The notes beneath the pieces are model-generated. The model saw only the letters and a program-made list of their open reading frames with translations. It was not told the origin of the DNA and searched no databases. From Chamaea fasciata (Eukaryota; Chordata; Aves; Passeriformes; Sylviidae), in NCBI GenBank assembly GCA_029207755.1, contig JARCOQ010000003.1, forward strand, positions 87,253,994 through 87,317,993: 64,000 bases of DNA, read 5' to 3'. Below, one piece after another: positions 25,481-37,512 of this stretch. Positions within the stretch are counted from its first letter, which is position 1; each line of letters begins with the position of its first letter. A program made the position numbers and the translations under genes.

Positions 25481-28400
25481 ATTTATTCTCTCCTTGAGAG
25501 AAAATTGTGATACATTATTTCTTTATTCTTGTGTAGTTGGTAAATGGCCATGATAGATGAATTTTTATTAAAAACTTTTATGTAGTTGAGAATTTAATGT
25601 CTGAAGTGTATTATTTATAAACAAATCATAAAACAATTTGGTTTGAAGAAATCTTTAGGAGATAATTTTTCCAACATCTGCTCAAAGGTGAACTACATGC
25701 AAGTTGTTCAGAATCATGTGCAGTGACTTTCTGAAAATCTTTAAGAACAGTAGATCTCAAACTTCTGTGGTAACTCTTCCTCTGTCTTTACCTTCTTAAG
25801 CAGTCCTTACAAAGTATTATTTAAAGCTGCTAAACTCTAATTCAAATTAAGGCCTATCCACTTTAAAGGAGAATAGTTTTAATCACTTCTTTATTTGTTT
25901 CTGCCCTTTCTTAATGGGCGAAATTGTGGCATTTGCTTTCTAACTCATGTGGCAATATGGATTAATATTACTAATGTGCTTCCATGTTTTTTCCTAAATT
26001 AATACTTCTGTAAAGTATCTATAATAAAGCACTTTTTCCCTCACAAGAGTGTTGTGAGGATTAATGAGATAAAAAATGTGCAGAACTCAAAATCCTCACA
26101 TAATAGGTCACATGGAAGTGCAAAGCATTAATTATTATTATTACTGTCCCTTGGAGCATATTTAAAATGAAAAAGCCATCCACATGAGGATGTTTAGATT
26201 ATTTTTTACCCACACTGCTTTTCTATTACTTTTACTCAGCAGTGTACTATGAGCCTCATGTATCTCACCTGAATTTATTTAGTTTCCTAGAGTTCATACC
26301 TCTCAAATCCGTGGCTTAAAATAAATTAGAAAAAATAAAAGGTAAAACTTCTGTATGCAAAATTACTTGTTTAGGCAGTAGAAGAATTAAATGTGCAGGG
26401 ATTTATTCAGAGAAAGGGTCTATGAAAAAAATACGTCTTTATGTATTTGACGTTTTGCTACCATAACAAAAGATCAGTGCCAGGACACAGGTTGTACTCC
26501 AGTAAATATGATTATTGCTCCCATCAGGGGGATGCAGTACAGGGGCTTAATCTTGCCATGGCCTGGGCTGAATGCCTTTGATTTAACCCTAACCAGTGAC
26601 TGCTGCCTCACCAAATCCATCTTCAGCTTTGGGGCTGTTGTTTACACCATGGAGGGACTCGCATCCACCTTGGGTGTGTCTAGATCCATGCAAAAAGAGA
26701 CAGACTTCTTCCACAGAACTTGATTATATTTTCTCATGCTACATGTAGAGGACACATTTTTCAGTTCAAAGTGTCTAAAAGCTGCCTTTTAACCAGACAA
26801 AATGTTGTGCCCTAAATACAACACAATGACTTGAAATTAGAAAATACGTATTACTTAACTTAGAATACAATTTGAATGCATGAGGCCTTATTTGAGAGCA
26901 GAGTCTTCTGGTGTTTTTACAGAGGACTATTTAGGGCTGAAAGAGCCAAAACAGGTTCAGTCTTGTTAGTTTTGTTTTTTGGGAGCAGTTCCTGGAGCAA
27001 ACTGCTCCAAAAATTAAACCTGAGTCTTGATTTGAGAGACCTTGATGGAGACAGCCAGGCAAAAAACCAAGAACCTGCAGTACTGAATTTTAGACATCCT
27101 GTACACCTCTTCTAGTTCCCCAAGGGCATGTCCTAGCTTCTGGAAGAATTGAAATGGGAACCTTGGCTGCCTCAGCTGACCCTGAGAAAAAGATTTTAAG
27201 TAAAGAGAGTAAAATGAGATAGATGAGAATATGACTACTACTATGAGGATTAGGACATTTATTAGATATTTTGGGTCTTGTGCCACTGTTTCTCATTAAT
27301 TGTTGTTTAAGTGAAAAGAAAAGAAGCAAAAAGCATAACAATTAAAAACCCGGATCAGTAAAAACAATGAAGTTTATCAGGGTAACACTCAAAAGTGTGT
27401 TGGTTTTGAAGGCTGCTAAAAGCTGTTATGTCTGGCTTTTCAATTTCTATTCTGCCAAAAGCTTTGTGCGATTTACTTCTGGAAGAAGATAGAAGGGATT
27501 CAGGAATATTATGGAGGGCAAGGAACTCAGAAAATAACAGCAGTTTCACGTTAAAGCATTCAGAGTCAGAAGAGTCAGATCGTACCTTGATCCCAAGACA
27601 TGCCATAGTAAGGGCAGCAGGAAATGCATTTTTATTTACCTTGAGAAACAGCCTGCAGGACATCAATTGTAAAAATGGGAACAGTGTGGTTTAAATTATA
27701 TTGGTTTAATTTGGGGTTTCTTTTCCCCTAAATTACTTTTTAAGTTGTCTTTATCTCTATTCCTCATTAGATTTGTTGTTTGGTTGGGGTTTTTTTGTTG
27801 GTATTTTTTGTTTGTTTGTTTTGGGTTTTTTTTAATTAGTATAAAATTTTATTTTGTAAACACTAATAAATGCTCTGGTACATATTACTGAATGAATGAA
27901 TTACCTGGAACTAAATATAAAGCCATTAAAAAAGAAACATTTGGCTGTCAAAATGTCCATATTATTGTTACACATTGTAGCTATTAAGAACACTGCTCTT
28001 GTGCAGATTGCTTTCGCTGTCTCTCCAACCCTTGTCTTTCTAGCCCTTGTCAGACAATGTGTTAATTATACTATATGACATACAGGATGCTGTTGTCAAA
28101 AAGGACAAAAGAATTGGTACTTAAAGCAATTCCATTTTTAAAAAATATTATTTATTCCATTAAAAAAATTGCCTATTATCAAGCCCCAGTATTTAATTTC
28201 TAGTAAAGTTACAAAATATTTTTATATTCAGTCCTACTCAACATATTTAATATATGCAAACTAATTCTAACTATTAAGAAATATATCCCAGTGTGCAGCA
28301 ATGCATAATATTTATAAGTAGATCTTGTAGATGACAGCACTATTCTTATGGGATTTATGTTCATTCTTCCTTCTTTTTTCTTAGAGTTGTATAAAGGGGT

Positions 28401-28763
28401 TCTTTTTGCAATTAAACAGTGAAAAGTATTTCTATCATTTTCATTATCTTTCATATTGTCAAAGCAAAACAAGAGACATTTAGAAAATGAACCTTCTGAA
28501 GCAAAGAAAATTGCAGAATATTATACAGACCAAAAAGCAAATTACACAGTTTAAGCACTAGCACATTTGAAGATTCATTCACATGTTCACAGCATGAACA
28601 AGTCATGATAACGAAGGCAGTTAATGATCCTTTCTTTTTTCTCAGAATTTATAGCTTAAATATGTTTTTAAAACAAACTTTTGAGCTGTTCTCCTGAACT
28701 ACCTGTCAACATTATAATTGCAATAAAAGAAACTCACCAGCCATTATCAAGTACATGTGTCAC
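25481..28763. other. AT-rich unique DNA
   Basis: No supported gene. Open frames at 26,508-26,723, 27,355-27,666 (minus) and 27,428-27,694 (plus) lie in more balanced composition. The last two overlap on opposite strands and neither shows a domain. A T/G tract lies at about 27,780-27,835. Confidence 0.45.
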
Positions 28764-28786
28764 AAAAAAAAAAAAAAAAAAAAAAA
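28764..28786. repeat. (A)23 homopolymer
   Basis: Twenty-three consecutive A residues in AT-rich unique sequence. No flanking duplication is obvious. Confidence 0.9.
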
Positions 28787-28916
28787 TTAACACGTATCGT
28801 TGCATATACTTTGTACTAAAATGTTAAATTTCCAAACCCTTAAAGGTCTATTTTTGTCAAACTCTACAAAAGAATTTCTGCTTTCTCTCTAACTGGGTTT
28901 ACTAAGCCTTTGTATG

Positions 28917-29126
28917 CACAAAAAATCCCCAACCAAAACCAATAAAAACACTACAACCCCGTGCCTCCCACAAAAAACCACCCCAAACCAACCAACCAAC
29001 CAACCAACCAAAAAACCCAACAAAACACTCCCCCCAAAAAACCCAAAACCCACAAAAAACACATATTAAAAAAAAGAAGAAGAAAAAAACCCCTTAAAAC
29101 AATCAAGAAATCAAAAAATCAGGGCT
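28917..29126. repeat. A/C-rich asymmetric tract with (CCAA)n core
   Basis: About 210 bp has almost no T or G on the plus strand until a GAAGAAG patch near 29,075. It contains a clean (CCAA)n microsatellite at 28,987-29,011 and repeated CCCAAAA words. The 70-codon open frame over it is Lys/Pro/Asn/Thr low-complexity sequence and is not a gene. Confidence 0.85.
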
Positions 29127-30333
29127 CTCAACCTTGCCCTGTGTGTCCCTCCAAGTACTTCAGAACAGCCTGAATAATTTCACATATTGCCGCATACAGC
29201 CCAGAATTATGCACTGCTTCAGTGGGATGCTGCCTTTAGTTTTGGGTACAGGGATGACAGGGATGGATGAGCATTTTACCAGTACTTTATGTAGCCAACT
29301 GAGCCAGTCAAACTGGGCTCTCATGATGAAAAATAAACATCACTCTTATGGATGAAGGTCTTTAATTTATACCTTGGTCCTACCTAAAGCTAAACTAAAA
29401 GTCTGACAAATTAGCACTGTAAGAAAGAAATGGATTTTGCATGAGGAGAGAGAGGATTGTTCTCTATCTTTGTCTTATCTTAATCACATAGAAACTTAGG
29501 GGGTTTTTCTCCTTTGTTTTTATGACAAAAAAAATGTGTAAGTAAGTATGAGCAAATGGACTTCTTGGCTTTACTCTTAATTCTTGTGCAGCTGGTTTAG
29601 GTACCACTAATGTTTCCTATTGTGGTTTTTTTCATTCAGATTCAGTGAATCTCAACTGAATTGACTTTGTAACTGCATCCCACAGGTAGACTAAGTGTTC
29701 TTCGGGCTATTAAAGTGCCTGTTGCCCTGGAGCTTTCCTGAAGTGCATATGAAGTCCAAATAGCAGCTGGCAGACGCACAGAGAAAGTTGCTTTGAAAAA
29801 AAAAAAAAAGATAGCTGAGCTTCTTGAAGTTTCTGGTCATATTTACAATAGACTATGAATGGTAGAGCCAAGAATATGTTTAGATTATTCATAGTCTCCA
29901 AGTAGCCTTTCTTTTATTCTCTTGGGTGTAAATTAGAAAAACATGTCTCAACTATAGGAACCTCATCCTTTTCTGCAGATGAAGCTCTGTTGAGGTGATC
30001 TCTGGACTTTCTGGAGTGTTTGCAACACACTTGGCTTTCTACATCTATCAAATTATCTACTCTAAGCTACTAAGAAGCATGTAGTAAAAGGCATTTCAGT
30101 GTAATGCATTGTACAAAAATATAGGACTAACTGTATCTGACCCAATAAGAATCAGAGGCAACTTCTATTTTGCCTGAAATTGCAGACATGGTGGGCTAGA
30201 TTCTGCTACTCTTGTACAAATATGGCTGTATTTTCTGCAGCACCCCTTGAGTTTCATGTGACAGTTGAAATATTTATTTTAAGTGTAATGAAGCTTATAA
30301 GATGTAAGTAAAAAAATGTAATCACTGTTTCTC
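29127..30333. other. AT-rich unique DNA
   Basis: No supported gene. The segment 29,127-29,350 has more balanced composition but no recognisable identity. Confidence 0.45.
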
Positions 30334-30361
30334 TTTTTTTAAAAAATATTTTTTAAAAAAA
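30334..30361. repeat. 28-bp perfect A/T palindrome
   Basis: Seven T, six A, T, A, six T and seven A: the sequence equals its own reverse complement. It is probably a chance product of A/T runs but could extrude as a small cruciform. Confidence 0.85.
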
Positions 30362-33300
30362 CTTTCAGGGCTACTTTGTGAACTCTTTTCCAAATTATGC
30401 ATCTCACGTGCTAATGCTTCAAATATTTCACTGGAGGAACAAACACTGATGCCTTTCACAGTAAAGCCATAAATTTGTAAAGGCATTATCTGATACTTAT
30501 TTTTCTGTGGTAACTAACTACTGTCCTCTGATCCTGAAGAGTGTCTGTGATGCAACAATCTTTGGTAAACAAAGAAACCTTCAGAATATGTACCTGTTTT
30601 TTCTCTTATGAGGGAATGACATTCACATTAATCTTAGGCAAAAAAAAGAAACCTAATTAAAAGAAATCTGTCTTGAGTGACTTAGTATCATTGTGAGTTA
30701 AGTTGATGTATACTTATGTACTTGTGCCATGGTACAAGAGAAAATAGTTTGGTTTTGATTTTTGTTTTGGATTTTTTCGAGCAGAAGGCATAAATGACAC
30801 TTCATGTCAGTGATGCAATATCTAAAATTTTCATATTGACTTAGAATAATTTTTCTGCTTGCAATTCAATTCTTACTTTGCTGTAGTTTTAATGTTTGAA
30901 GAAAATCTTACTAAATCATATCTATGCTGCACTTTAGTCTGTGCTGTATCCCACAGAATAAACTTGGAGATAAATTCTGACTTAAAACAGATTCCAGTAA
31001 AGAAAATGTAACTAATAATCTGATCAAGGTATTATAATAAATTTCAAAGACTTAAACTGAGTTGTTTACATCTCAGTTGGCAAATGGTCAAGATGAGAGT
31101 TTATCTTATTTTTTAGAATCTTCATCTGAATTTTGAGGTGAAAAATACTGGAAACTGAGTCTTCTCCATGAAGTTTAATATAGTATTAAAATGAAAAGGC
31201 TAATTTCAAGGGAATTTTGCAGCATATGATGACAAGGAGTACTTCTCACTATGTGAGCGTTCATAATGATGCATCTTGAAAGGTTCATTAATGGGTTTTT
31301 TGCAACACTTTTACAGCAAACCCAAGAGTAATTTGTAAAATAAAAAAACATTTAAGACAAAACCAGAGAGTTGTGATTATAAAATAAGGAGGTTTTTTTA
31401 TTTCTATTCAACAGATTAAATATGGAACCACACCTAAATAATGATGAACTTTTCTTTCAATTTAAGTTGAAGACATTGGAATTACATACTGAAGTGCTCT
31501 CAACTTGTGAACCTAATCAGCACAAGCATTATCTAGAAATTACCTGGCAAAGGTCTGTTTTATGTATTCTGTTCTGGTTTGTAGAAGCCAAACATTTCAT
31601 GGAAGTACCTTTAATTCAACAATCTTCTGTCTAATTGTGAATTTCTCCAGGTTTTCTATTCTATTGGAATAAAAATCTTTCAAAATCAAGCCAGTTGGCT
31701 TGAACTGACTTTGCAGGGTTCCAGAAGCCCTAAAAATGGTGCTAAAGTCAGAAAGCCCTGGATGACCATGGAAAATCCCAGCTCTCATCCCATCTCACTG
31801 ACTATCTAGGTTCCTTTGACTTTGCAGTGGAGTAGAAAGTGACATCATCTAATGATTTTTACCGTCTGGAAAAGATTAAAAAAAAAAACACATTTGAAAA
31901 CATTCACAGAACAGAAATTTATATTATCTTGTCAACATCCTGAGTAGTTTTCCCAATTTATTATTTTTAAGGCTTTCTATTCCATAAGTTCTAAAATTGG
32001 TTTATCTTCCAATACCATTTATGATCTAGTGTGACCTAACTCATCAGCTGTCAACCTGCTCCCTGCTTAGGCCTTCTGCCAAGCCCACCAGATATTTCCT
32101 GGAATTTGAGGTTCTTGTCCAGAACACAAAAGTTTTGAATAGGCAAATTGCCCCTATTTTTTTTTTTTTTAATTAGCACAGAAATAACATCGGTGGCTGT
32201 TATTGTGCCCTTAAACATGTTTTCCTTCTGGCCAGAAGCCTCAAGTGTATATGGAAACCCACTGATTTACATGTGAAGGAAAACAAATAAAAATGGACAG
32301 ATTTAAAGATTGAGAAGGGTTTTTCCAAGTCACACAGCAACTCAGAAATAGCACCTGTACAGGAAATAGCCTTGCTCTGTGGCCTGTCCTAGACTCATGT
32401 GACTGTGCTTTCTGTAGTTCACCTTCCCATGTGAAACATCAGATTTGTAACTCAGAATTTGTAATTCTGAACTAGAAATTGGAGGCAGAATTAGCTAATC
32501 GACAGATGTCAGGCAATGCACCAGAACATTGCATCCAGCTTGGACTTTTCAGTGCTCCCTGATTTTCACAGCTAACCCTAACTTGACAAGCCTTGTGGCT
32601 GTAACTATTGAAGTTGACAGCTGACATTTGTTCTCAGCATGAATGAGAAACAGCCTTTTTCTTGTATGTTGGCAAATTGTTCTTCTTGATCTTTTTGTTC
32701 TTTTGCATGGCTCATGCAAATTGAGATTACTCAGTACCCACTAGAATAATCAAAATGAGTTAATAACTATTAAATTTAAAAACCCAAATAAACCTTCAAA
32801 CATGCAACAGCAGTGATACTGTTAATGTTCTAGTTTAATGAGATAGATTAATTTTAAAGAAAAAAAAATGTTATCTCTTAATGATACTTGTATTTTTAAA
32901 AAAAAAAAAATTGTCAGATCCTTTTATTGATATTATAGCCAAGCATAAATAGTTTCACATATATCAACAAATAATAAGGGTATTGTGGTTACTTTTAAAT
33001 AACTCAGAATTTTCATTGTGGAAACAGTTGTAAAAGTATCAATACCATTAAATTTTTTACAATTACTATAGGTGATTATTTTTAATAGAGTTAACATTAT
33101 AAGATGATGTTAAAGAATATCCATATTTTTATCCATTCTGATATTCTTTCTTGCTTTCTCTTTTATCTTCCTGCCTGATACAAAACTACTTCCCTGTGGA
33201 TGTTTTAGCCTATATTCTTTTCTCAGCTAGACTAAATAATTTTATTAATATCATTAGATTGTATGTTGAAACTCAAAAATATTTTTTCTTTAATTAATTA

Positions 33301-33564
33301 GTTTTAACTTAAATTTAAAACAAACCAGTGAATACTGAAATATAGCTCGTTCAAGGTCAAGTATCTACCAGTAAAAATATTTTTCAAACATGTTGATTTC
33401 CTTAGACACATAAGTTATTGTCTTCAATCTGTACCAGTACAGTCTGGGTGAAAAATGGATTGAGACCAGCCTTGCAGAGAAGGAATTGAGGCGAACTGTG
33501 GATAAATAAATAGGAATGTTGCAGAAAACTTGCATCCCAGAAAGACAATTGTATCCTTTTTGGA
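30362..33564. other. AT-rich unique DNA
   Basis: I see no gene or interspersed repeat in this stretch. Poly-T and poly-A runs occur at about 32,158-32,171 and 32,899-32,910. Confidence 0.5.
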
Positions 33565-33745
33565 AATGGAACATTGGTACAGGTTGTCCAGAGAGCTGCT
33601 ATATGCCCCATCCCTGGATGGGGTTGGACAGAGTTCTGAGCAATCTGATCTAGTTGAAGGTGCCCTTTCTCATTGCAGAGAAGTTGGACTTTAAAGGTCT
33701 TTTAAATCTCAAACTCTTCTATGGTTCTATGATCCTATGATCCTA
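33565..33745 (+). mobile_element. CR1 LINE 3' end, sense, first of a tandem pair
   Basis: It starts within the phrase GAACATTGGTACAGGTTGTCC and runs through CCATCCCTGGATGGGGTTGG (33,608) and GAGAAGTTGGACTTTAAAGG. It ends in the CR1 octamer array TTCTATGGTTCTATGATCC at about 33,716. The next CR1 copy begins directly at its 3' end. The small minus-strand open frames across 33,365-33,611 are shadows. Confidence 0.88.
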
Positions 33746-34397
33746 GACTGCATAACAAGAGTGGCCCCCAGGCCAAAGTAAGGCATTCTGTCACTCTGCT
33801 CTTGTGACACCTCACCTGGAGTACTCTCCTGGAATATCATAGAATCAGCATCATAGAATAAGCCAGGCTGGAAGGGACACATAAGGAGTACTCCCAGCTC
33901 TGGGGACCCCAGCTAAAGGCAGACATGGACCTGGCAAAACAGGTTGGGAGATGGCCGTGAGTATCACTGAGAGGCTGAAATACCTCTCCTATGAAGACAG
34001 GCTGAGAAAGATAGCATTGTTGAGACTGGGGAAAAGAAGGTTCCAGGGAGACCTTACTGGGGCCTTCCAATACTTTAAAGAGGGTTTATAAAAAAAGGTA
34101 GAGAGAGACTTTTGTCATGGGCTTGCAGCAATATGACACGTTATAATTTTAAACTGAAAACTGTTGCTTTAGATGAGGTAAAAGGAAGAAATCTTTTATT
34201 ACAAAGGTGGTGAGACACTAGAAAAGACTTCCCAGAGAAACTGAGGATGTCCCATCCCTGGGAGTGTTCAAGACCTGGTTGGACGGGGCTTTGAGCAACC
34301 CAGTCTTGTGAAAGATATCTCTGTTCACAGCAGAGGGGTTGGACTAGATGACCTTTTAAGGTCTCTTCCAAGCCAAATCATTCTATGATTCTATGAT
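33746..34397 (+). mobile_element. CR1 LINE 3' region, sense, second of a tandem pair
   Basis: This well-preserved 3' CR1 segment shows ACCTCACCTGGAGTACTC (33,809), AGACAGGCTGAGAAAG (33,995) and CAGAGAAACTGAGGATGTCC (34,232). It continues with TTCAAGACCTGGTTGGACG (34,268) and GGGTTGGACTAGATGACC (34,336), and ends in a clean octamer array ATTCTATGATTCTATGAT at 34,380-34,397. It is interrupted at 33,827-33,884 by a separate antisense CR1 scrap. Its strong match to the family suggests it is younger than the fragments near 5 and 9 kb. It has no coding capacity. Confidence 0.92.
33827..33884 (-). mobile_element. 58-bp antisense CR1 scrap nested in CR1
   Basis: A CR1 3' tail in reverse orientation (ATCATAGAATCAGCATCATA, then AAGCCAGGCTGGAAGGGAC) sits inside the host CR1. 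It is flanked on both sides by the 9-bp direct repeat GGAGTACTC (33,818-33,826 and 33,885-33,893). Removing the insert and one repeat leaves the expected uninterrupted CR1 order. That is the signature of an insertion with a target-site duplication. Confidence 0.75.
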
Positions 34398-35019
34398 ACC
34401 AGCAGTACCTAAGGAGTGTGTTAATACTTTGTTGTTATCAATTATTAGATTTCTTTTTTTCCTTCCATTCAACCTTTTTTTTTGGTTTCCTTCTGATTGC
34501 ATTTCAATTTTTAATGTTTAGAGTTTAAACACAAATTTTCTTCTGCCTGTACTAAACTCATTTTATCTGTGGTAAAATCTCTTCACTGTGTGAATATAGT
34601 CCCTGTAAAACTATGTAAAATAATTCAGGACATCATACACACTATGCAGAAGTAGAAAAGACTGTACAAGCTTTTAAGTAATAGATAATCAAGTTCACTT
34701 TGTGCTGAATAACATTTTGAATGCAGAAATCTTGCCAAGGGGCACTCAAGCTTTGTTAGAGGAAAAAGCAAGATTGTTCGTAATAGTAATTGCTACATAT
34801 CCTGGTTTCTGTGGCAGCAAACAAGTTTGCAAGACTGAATTCAGGACAAAGAGGTGAGAAATAAAGATAAACCCTTATTGAAATGAAAAAACATAATGAA
34901 GAAAAGTTTAGGTGTTTCTAAAGAGTATTTATGTAAACAAGGTATCTTCAAAAATAGCACAATATAGAAGGTAACTCTATTTTTCTTTTCAAGATAAATT
35001 ATCACAGGGATGGGGAGCA
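34398..35019. other. AT-rich unique DNA
   Basis: No gene or repeat is recognised between the two CR1-bearing segments. Confidence 0.5.
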
Positions 35020-35325
35020 GAATGAAGCCTGATACACTACTTAAGTACACAAAATTCCATGGGTCTGGATTTCTTCCATCCAACAGTCCTCATAGAGCTG
35101 CTGGGAGAGCTCACCAAGCCACTTTCAATCATTTACCAGCAGTCCTGGCTAACTAGGAAGATCCCAGGTAACTGCAGATGAGAAAATGTGAGGCCAATCT
35201 ACAAGAATGACCAGAAGGAGGACCCAGGAAATTACAGGCCTGTGAGCCTGACTTTGGTGCTGGAGAAGGTTACTATTGAATCTCTCAATACCTCTGAGGG
35301 CGTCCAGCACCTCACAGAAAATGGC
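35020..35325 (+). mobile_element. CR1 LINE ORF2 fragment, sense
   Basis: The plus strand follows the early reverse transcriptase region of CR1: CCATGGGTCTGGATTTC (35,058), then CAGTCCTGGCTAACTAGGAAG. It continues with AGGAAATTACAGGCCTGTGA (35,226), which codes the conserved Asn-Tyr-Arg-Pro-Val-Ser-Leu motif, and TTGGTGCTGGAGAAGG. It is broken by substitutions, and nothing of the reverse transcriptase active site remains. The 3' boundary near 35,325 is abrupt. Confidence 0.85.
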
Positions 35326-35794
35326 TTAAATCAATAGTGAGATGGCATGATCGACTGTATCTTGAAAAAGCAAAAAGGTTTTAATAAAGGAAAAAAAATA
35401 ATACAAAAAACAAAGAACAAAGTTGAGCACAGTATAGAGAAAGGTCCTATACACTTGCTACAACACCTTGAGAATGCACTGAGAAGCCTCATGCTCTCCC
35501 TTAGGTATTGGATTATTTAGGTGGGTTATTTTGCAAACAGCCCAATAGAGAATAGCTACTTTTTTGACGAACAGGCAAACAGACCTATCAGTGTTTTTGT
35601 CTTGGCATTGAACCAATTACTGTCAGGAGAGCAAAGAAACTTTTAGTGGTCTTTCCTTAAAATGTTTTGGGGTGAATCTGAAACCCTTCCCTATATGGAG
35701 ACACCTGCTTGGGTGTGGGGTGCATTCCTACAGGTTACAAAGCAGATTGTCTTGAGTGACATCAAATGGTTCATGCAGGGCATCAGTCTTGGAT
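35326..35794. other. Unassigned insert between two CR1 pieces
   Basis: The block begins in A-rich sequence with a TTTTAATAAAGG word (35,379). It then has balanced-composition sequence with phrases such as CAAACAGCCCAATAGAG (35,536) and ends where a different CR1 3' end starts. It does not read as CR1. A solo LTR or other interspersed repeat is possible, but I could not confirm terminal TG...CA ends or flanking duplications. Confidence 0.35.
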
Positions 35795-36001
35795 AGATTG
35801 TATATTAGGAAACTTTCTTAACTGAAAGGATGGTCAAGCATAGAGACAGGCTGCCAAGGGAAGTGGTAGAATAACCACCTCTGGAAATGCTCAAGAAATT
35901 TATAGATGTGGGTACTTAGTGGTGAAGATGGCAGTGTCAGGTTAATGGTTGGACTCAATCTTTGAGGTCTTTTCCAACCTTAACAATTCCAGGATTCTAT
36001 A
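35795..36001 (+). mobile_element. CR1 LINE 3' end, sense, different subfamily
   Basis: Landmarks are ATTAGGAAACTTTCTTAACTG (35,804 onward), ATGCTCAAGAAATTTATAGA (35,886), GTGTCAGGTTAATGGTTGG (35,933) and TTTTCCAACCTTAACAATTCC. It ends at a degenerate octamer (GGATTCTAT). The GGTTAATGGTTGGACT phrase marks a CR1 subfamily distinct from the copy ending at 34,397. It is 5'-truncated and non-coding. Confidence 0.85.
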
Positions 36002-37424
36002 AGCAGATTATCAATCTTAAATTTTGGTATCTCTACTTTAGATGACCTTTACAGCTGTAAAACAGAAATTATTTTCCTCTCAAAAACATTGGCAGCAGAC
36101 AGTTGAGGCACATAATATGTGTGTCAGATACATTAAAAAAAAAAAAACAAAACCAAAAAAAATCAAAAAACCCCAAAGCACCGAGAAAAAAAGAAAACAA
36201 ATGTTACAGGAATAGTCAAAGATATGTCCAGAGCAACTCAAAATGTTAACTTTAGCCTCAAGCAGGAGTCTGGAAGTTGTGCACAAAACCACTTACATGA
36301 GAGCTATTTAAATGAGAATAAGCTCATACAGAACAGATGATAAGCATAAGTCAAGTGGGAGTAATAATCTAAGAGATTGTTTCTGTCAAATGTTCCTGAT
36401 GTTCTATTTTATTCAATTCTGTGAGAAAGTGGTGAAGAAGAAATGTTATACAGAGTTTTATGCCAGAAGATAGCATCAAAATATCTATTTCCACTTTCCT
36501 ATTAAAAGCTCTCATATTCCTTCAACCTCTTTATATTAATCAGTAAGATTTAATGTCACAGTCCTCTGGCACAGTCTTAGCGGACTGTTTTTAAAAAGGA
36601 AATTTATAGATAAAACAGTCTTAAGCTCCTGAAATGATGTAAAAATATTAAAAGGAATATAGTGATTTGGTGTCATTAAAAAAAAAAAGCTAATTTAAAA
36701 GAAAATAGACAAATTTTGACACCTCTGGCATGTAGAATAGAAGAAAATTTCTTCTTAAATACAAATCCAATGATCAACCTGACCACTACTATTTATACAG
36801 GATTTTCTTGGTGGATACAGCAACAGAGGATTCTGGTGCTCCCTGTTTCCTATTCTGTCTACCCTATACTGTATCCATTTTCAGAAATTTCTGTTCATAT
36901 TTTGATCATAGCTGAGGAACAGGAGAGTACGAACAACCTTTGGAGGTCATCAGGAAATTCCTGGATTTGGCTGGATGGGTATTTCAATGCCACGTTTCTT
37001 CCCTCCAGTTTGCAGAGCAATCTCTATCAGATAGGACGGCCAGTGCCTCTTCCCAAAACAGTCTATGGAAAACAGAATTATCACAGTAACTTGCCTGTCT
37101 CACTAAGCAAACACTTAAACGTTTCAGTAAAGGAGCAACAGAGCAGTCAGATTAGAAGGTTCTTCTGAAAGCAAGAAAGAAGCGTTTTTAGAAGAGCTTG
37201 GTAAAGGGTTTCACTGTTAAAATACAATTTGGATTGTTACATGGAGTTGAGATTATGTGGCAGAAAGTTTTAGCCTTAGTTCTGTTGCCACACCTTTCTG
37301 AAGGTCTGGATCACTCACATCCCAGCAGAAAAGCAGACTCTACTCTTTCAAGACAGTGTCCGCTATTTCTTACTTCTGCAACAAGCACACAGGAAAGACT
37401 CAGACAACATTTTCAGTGATTCTT
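36002..37424. other. AT-rich unique DNA
   Basis: An A/C tract lies at 36,135-36,178. The longest open frame (36,716-37,168, 150 codons) starts at TTG. Its translation has mixed hydrophobic and polar composition with no recognisable domain, and I do not call it a gene. Nothing else is seen. Confidence 0.45.
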
Positions 37425-37512
37425 AGGGCATCCTGTGCAGGTTCAGGAGCAGGAACTGGTGATTCTCATGGGCTCCTTCCAACACAGCATATTTTATGAT
37501 TCTATGATTATA
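37425..37512 (+). mobile_element. CR1 LINE 3' end, short sense fragment
   Basis: GGCATCCTGTGCAGGTTCAG (37,427) and GGGCTCCTTCCAACACAGCA lead to TTTTATGATTCTATGATTA, the CR1 terminal octamers. It is about 90 bp and strongly truncated. Confidence 0.8.

Noticed and set aside
36716..37168. 150-codon open frame on the plus strand
   Set aside because: It begins at TTG rather than ATG and its translation shows no domain. No splice or promoter context is visible, and it sits in repeat-bearing intergenic DNA. Long chance frames are expected in 64 kb.
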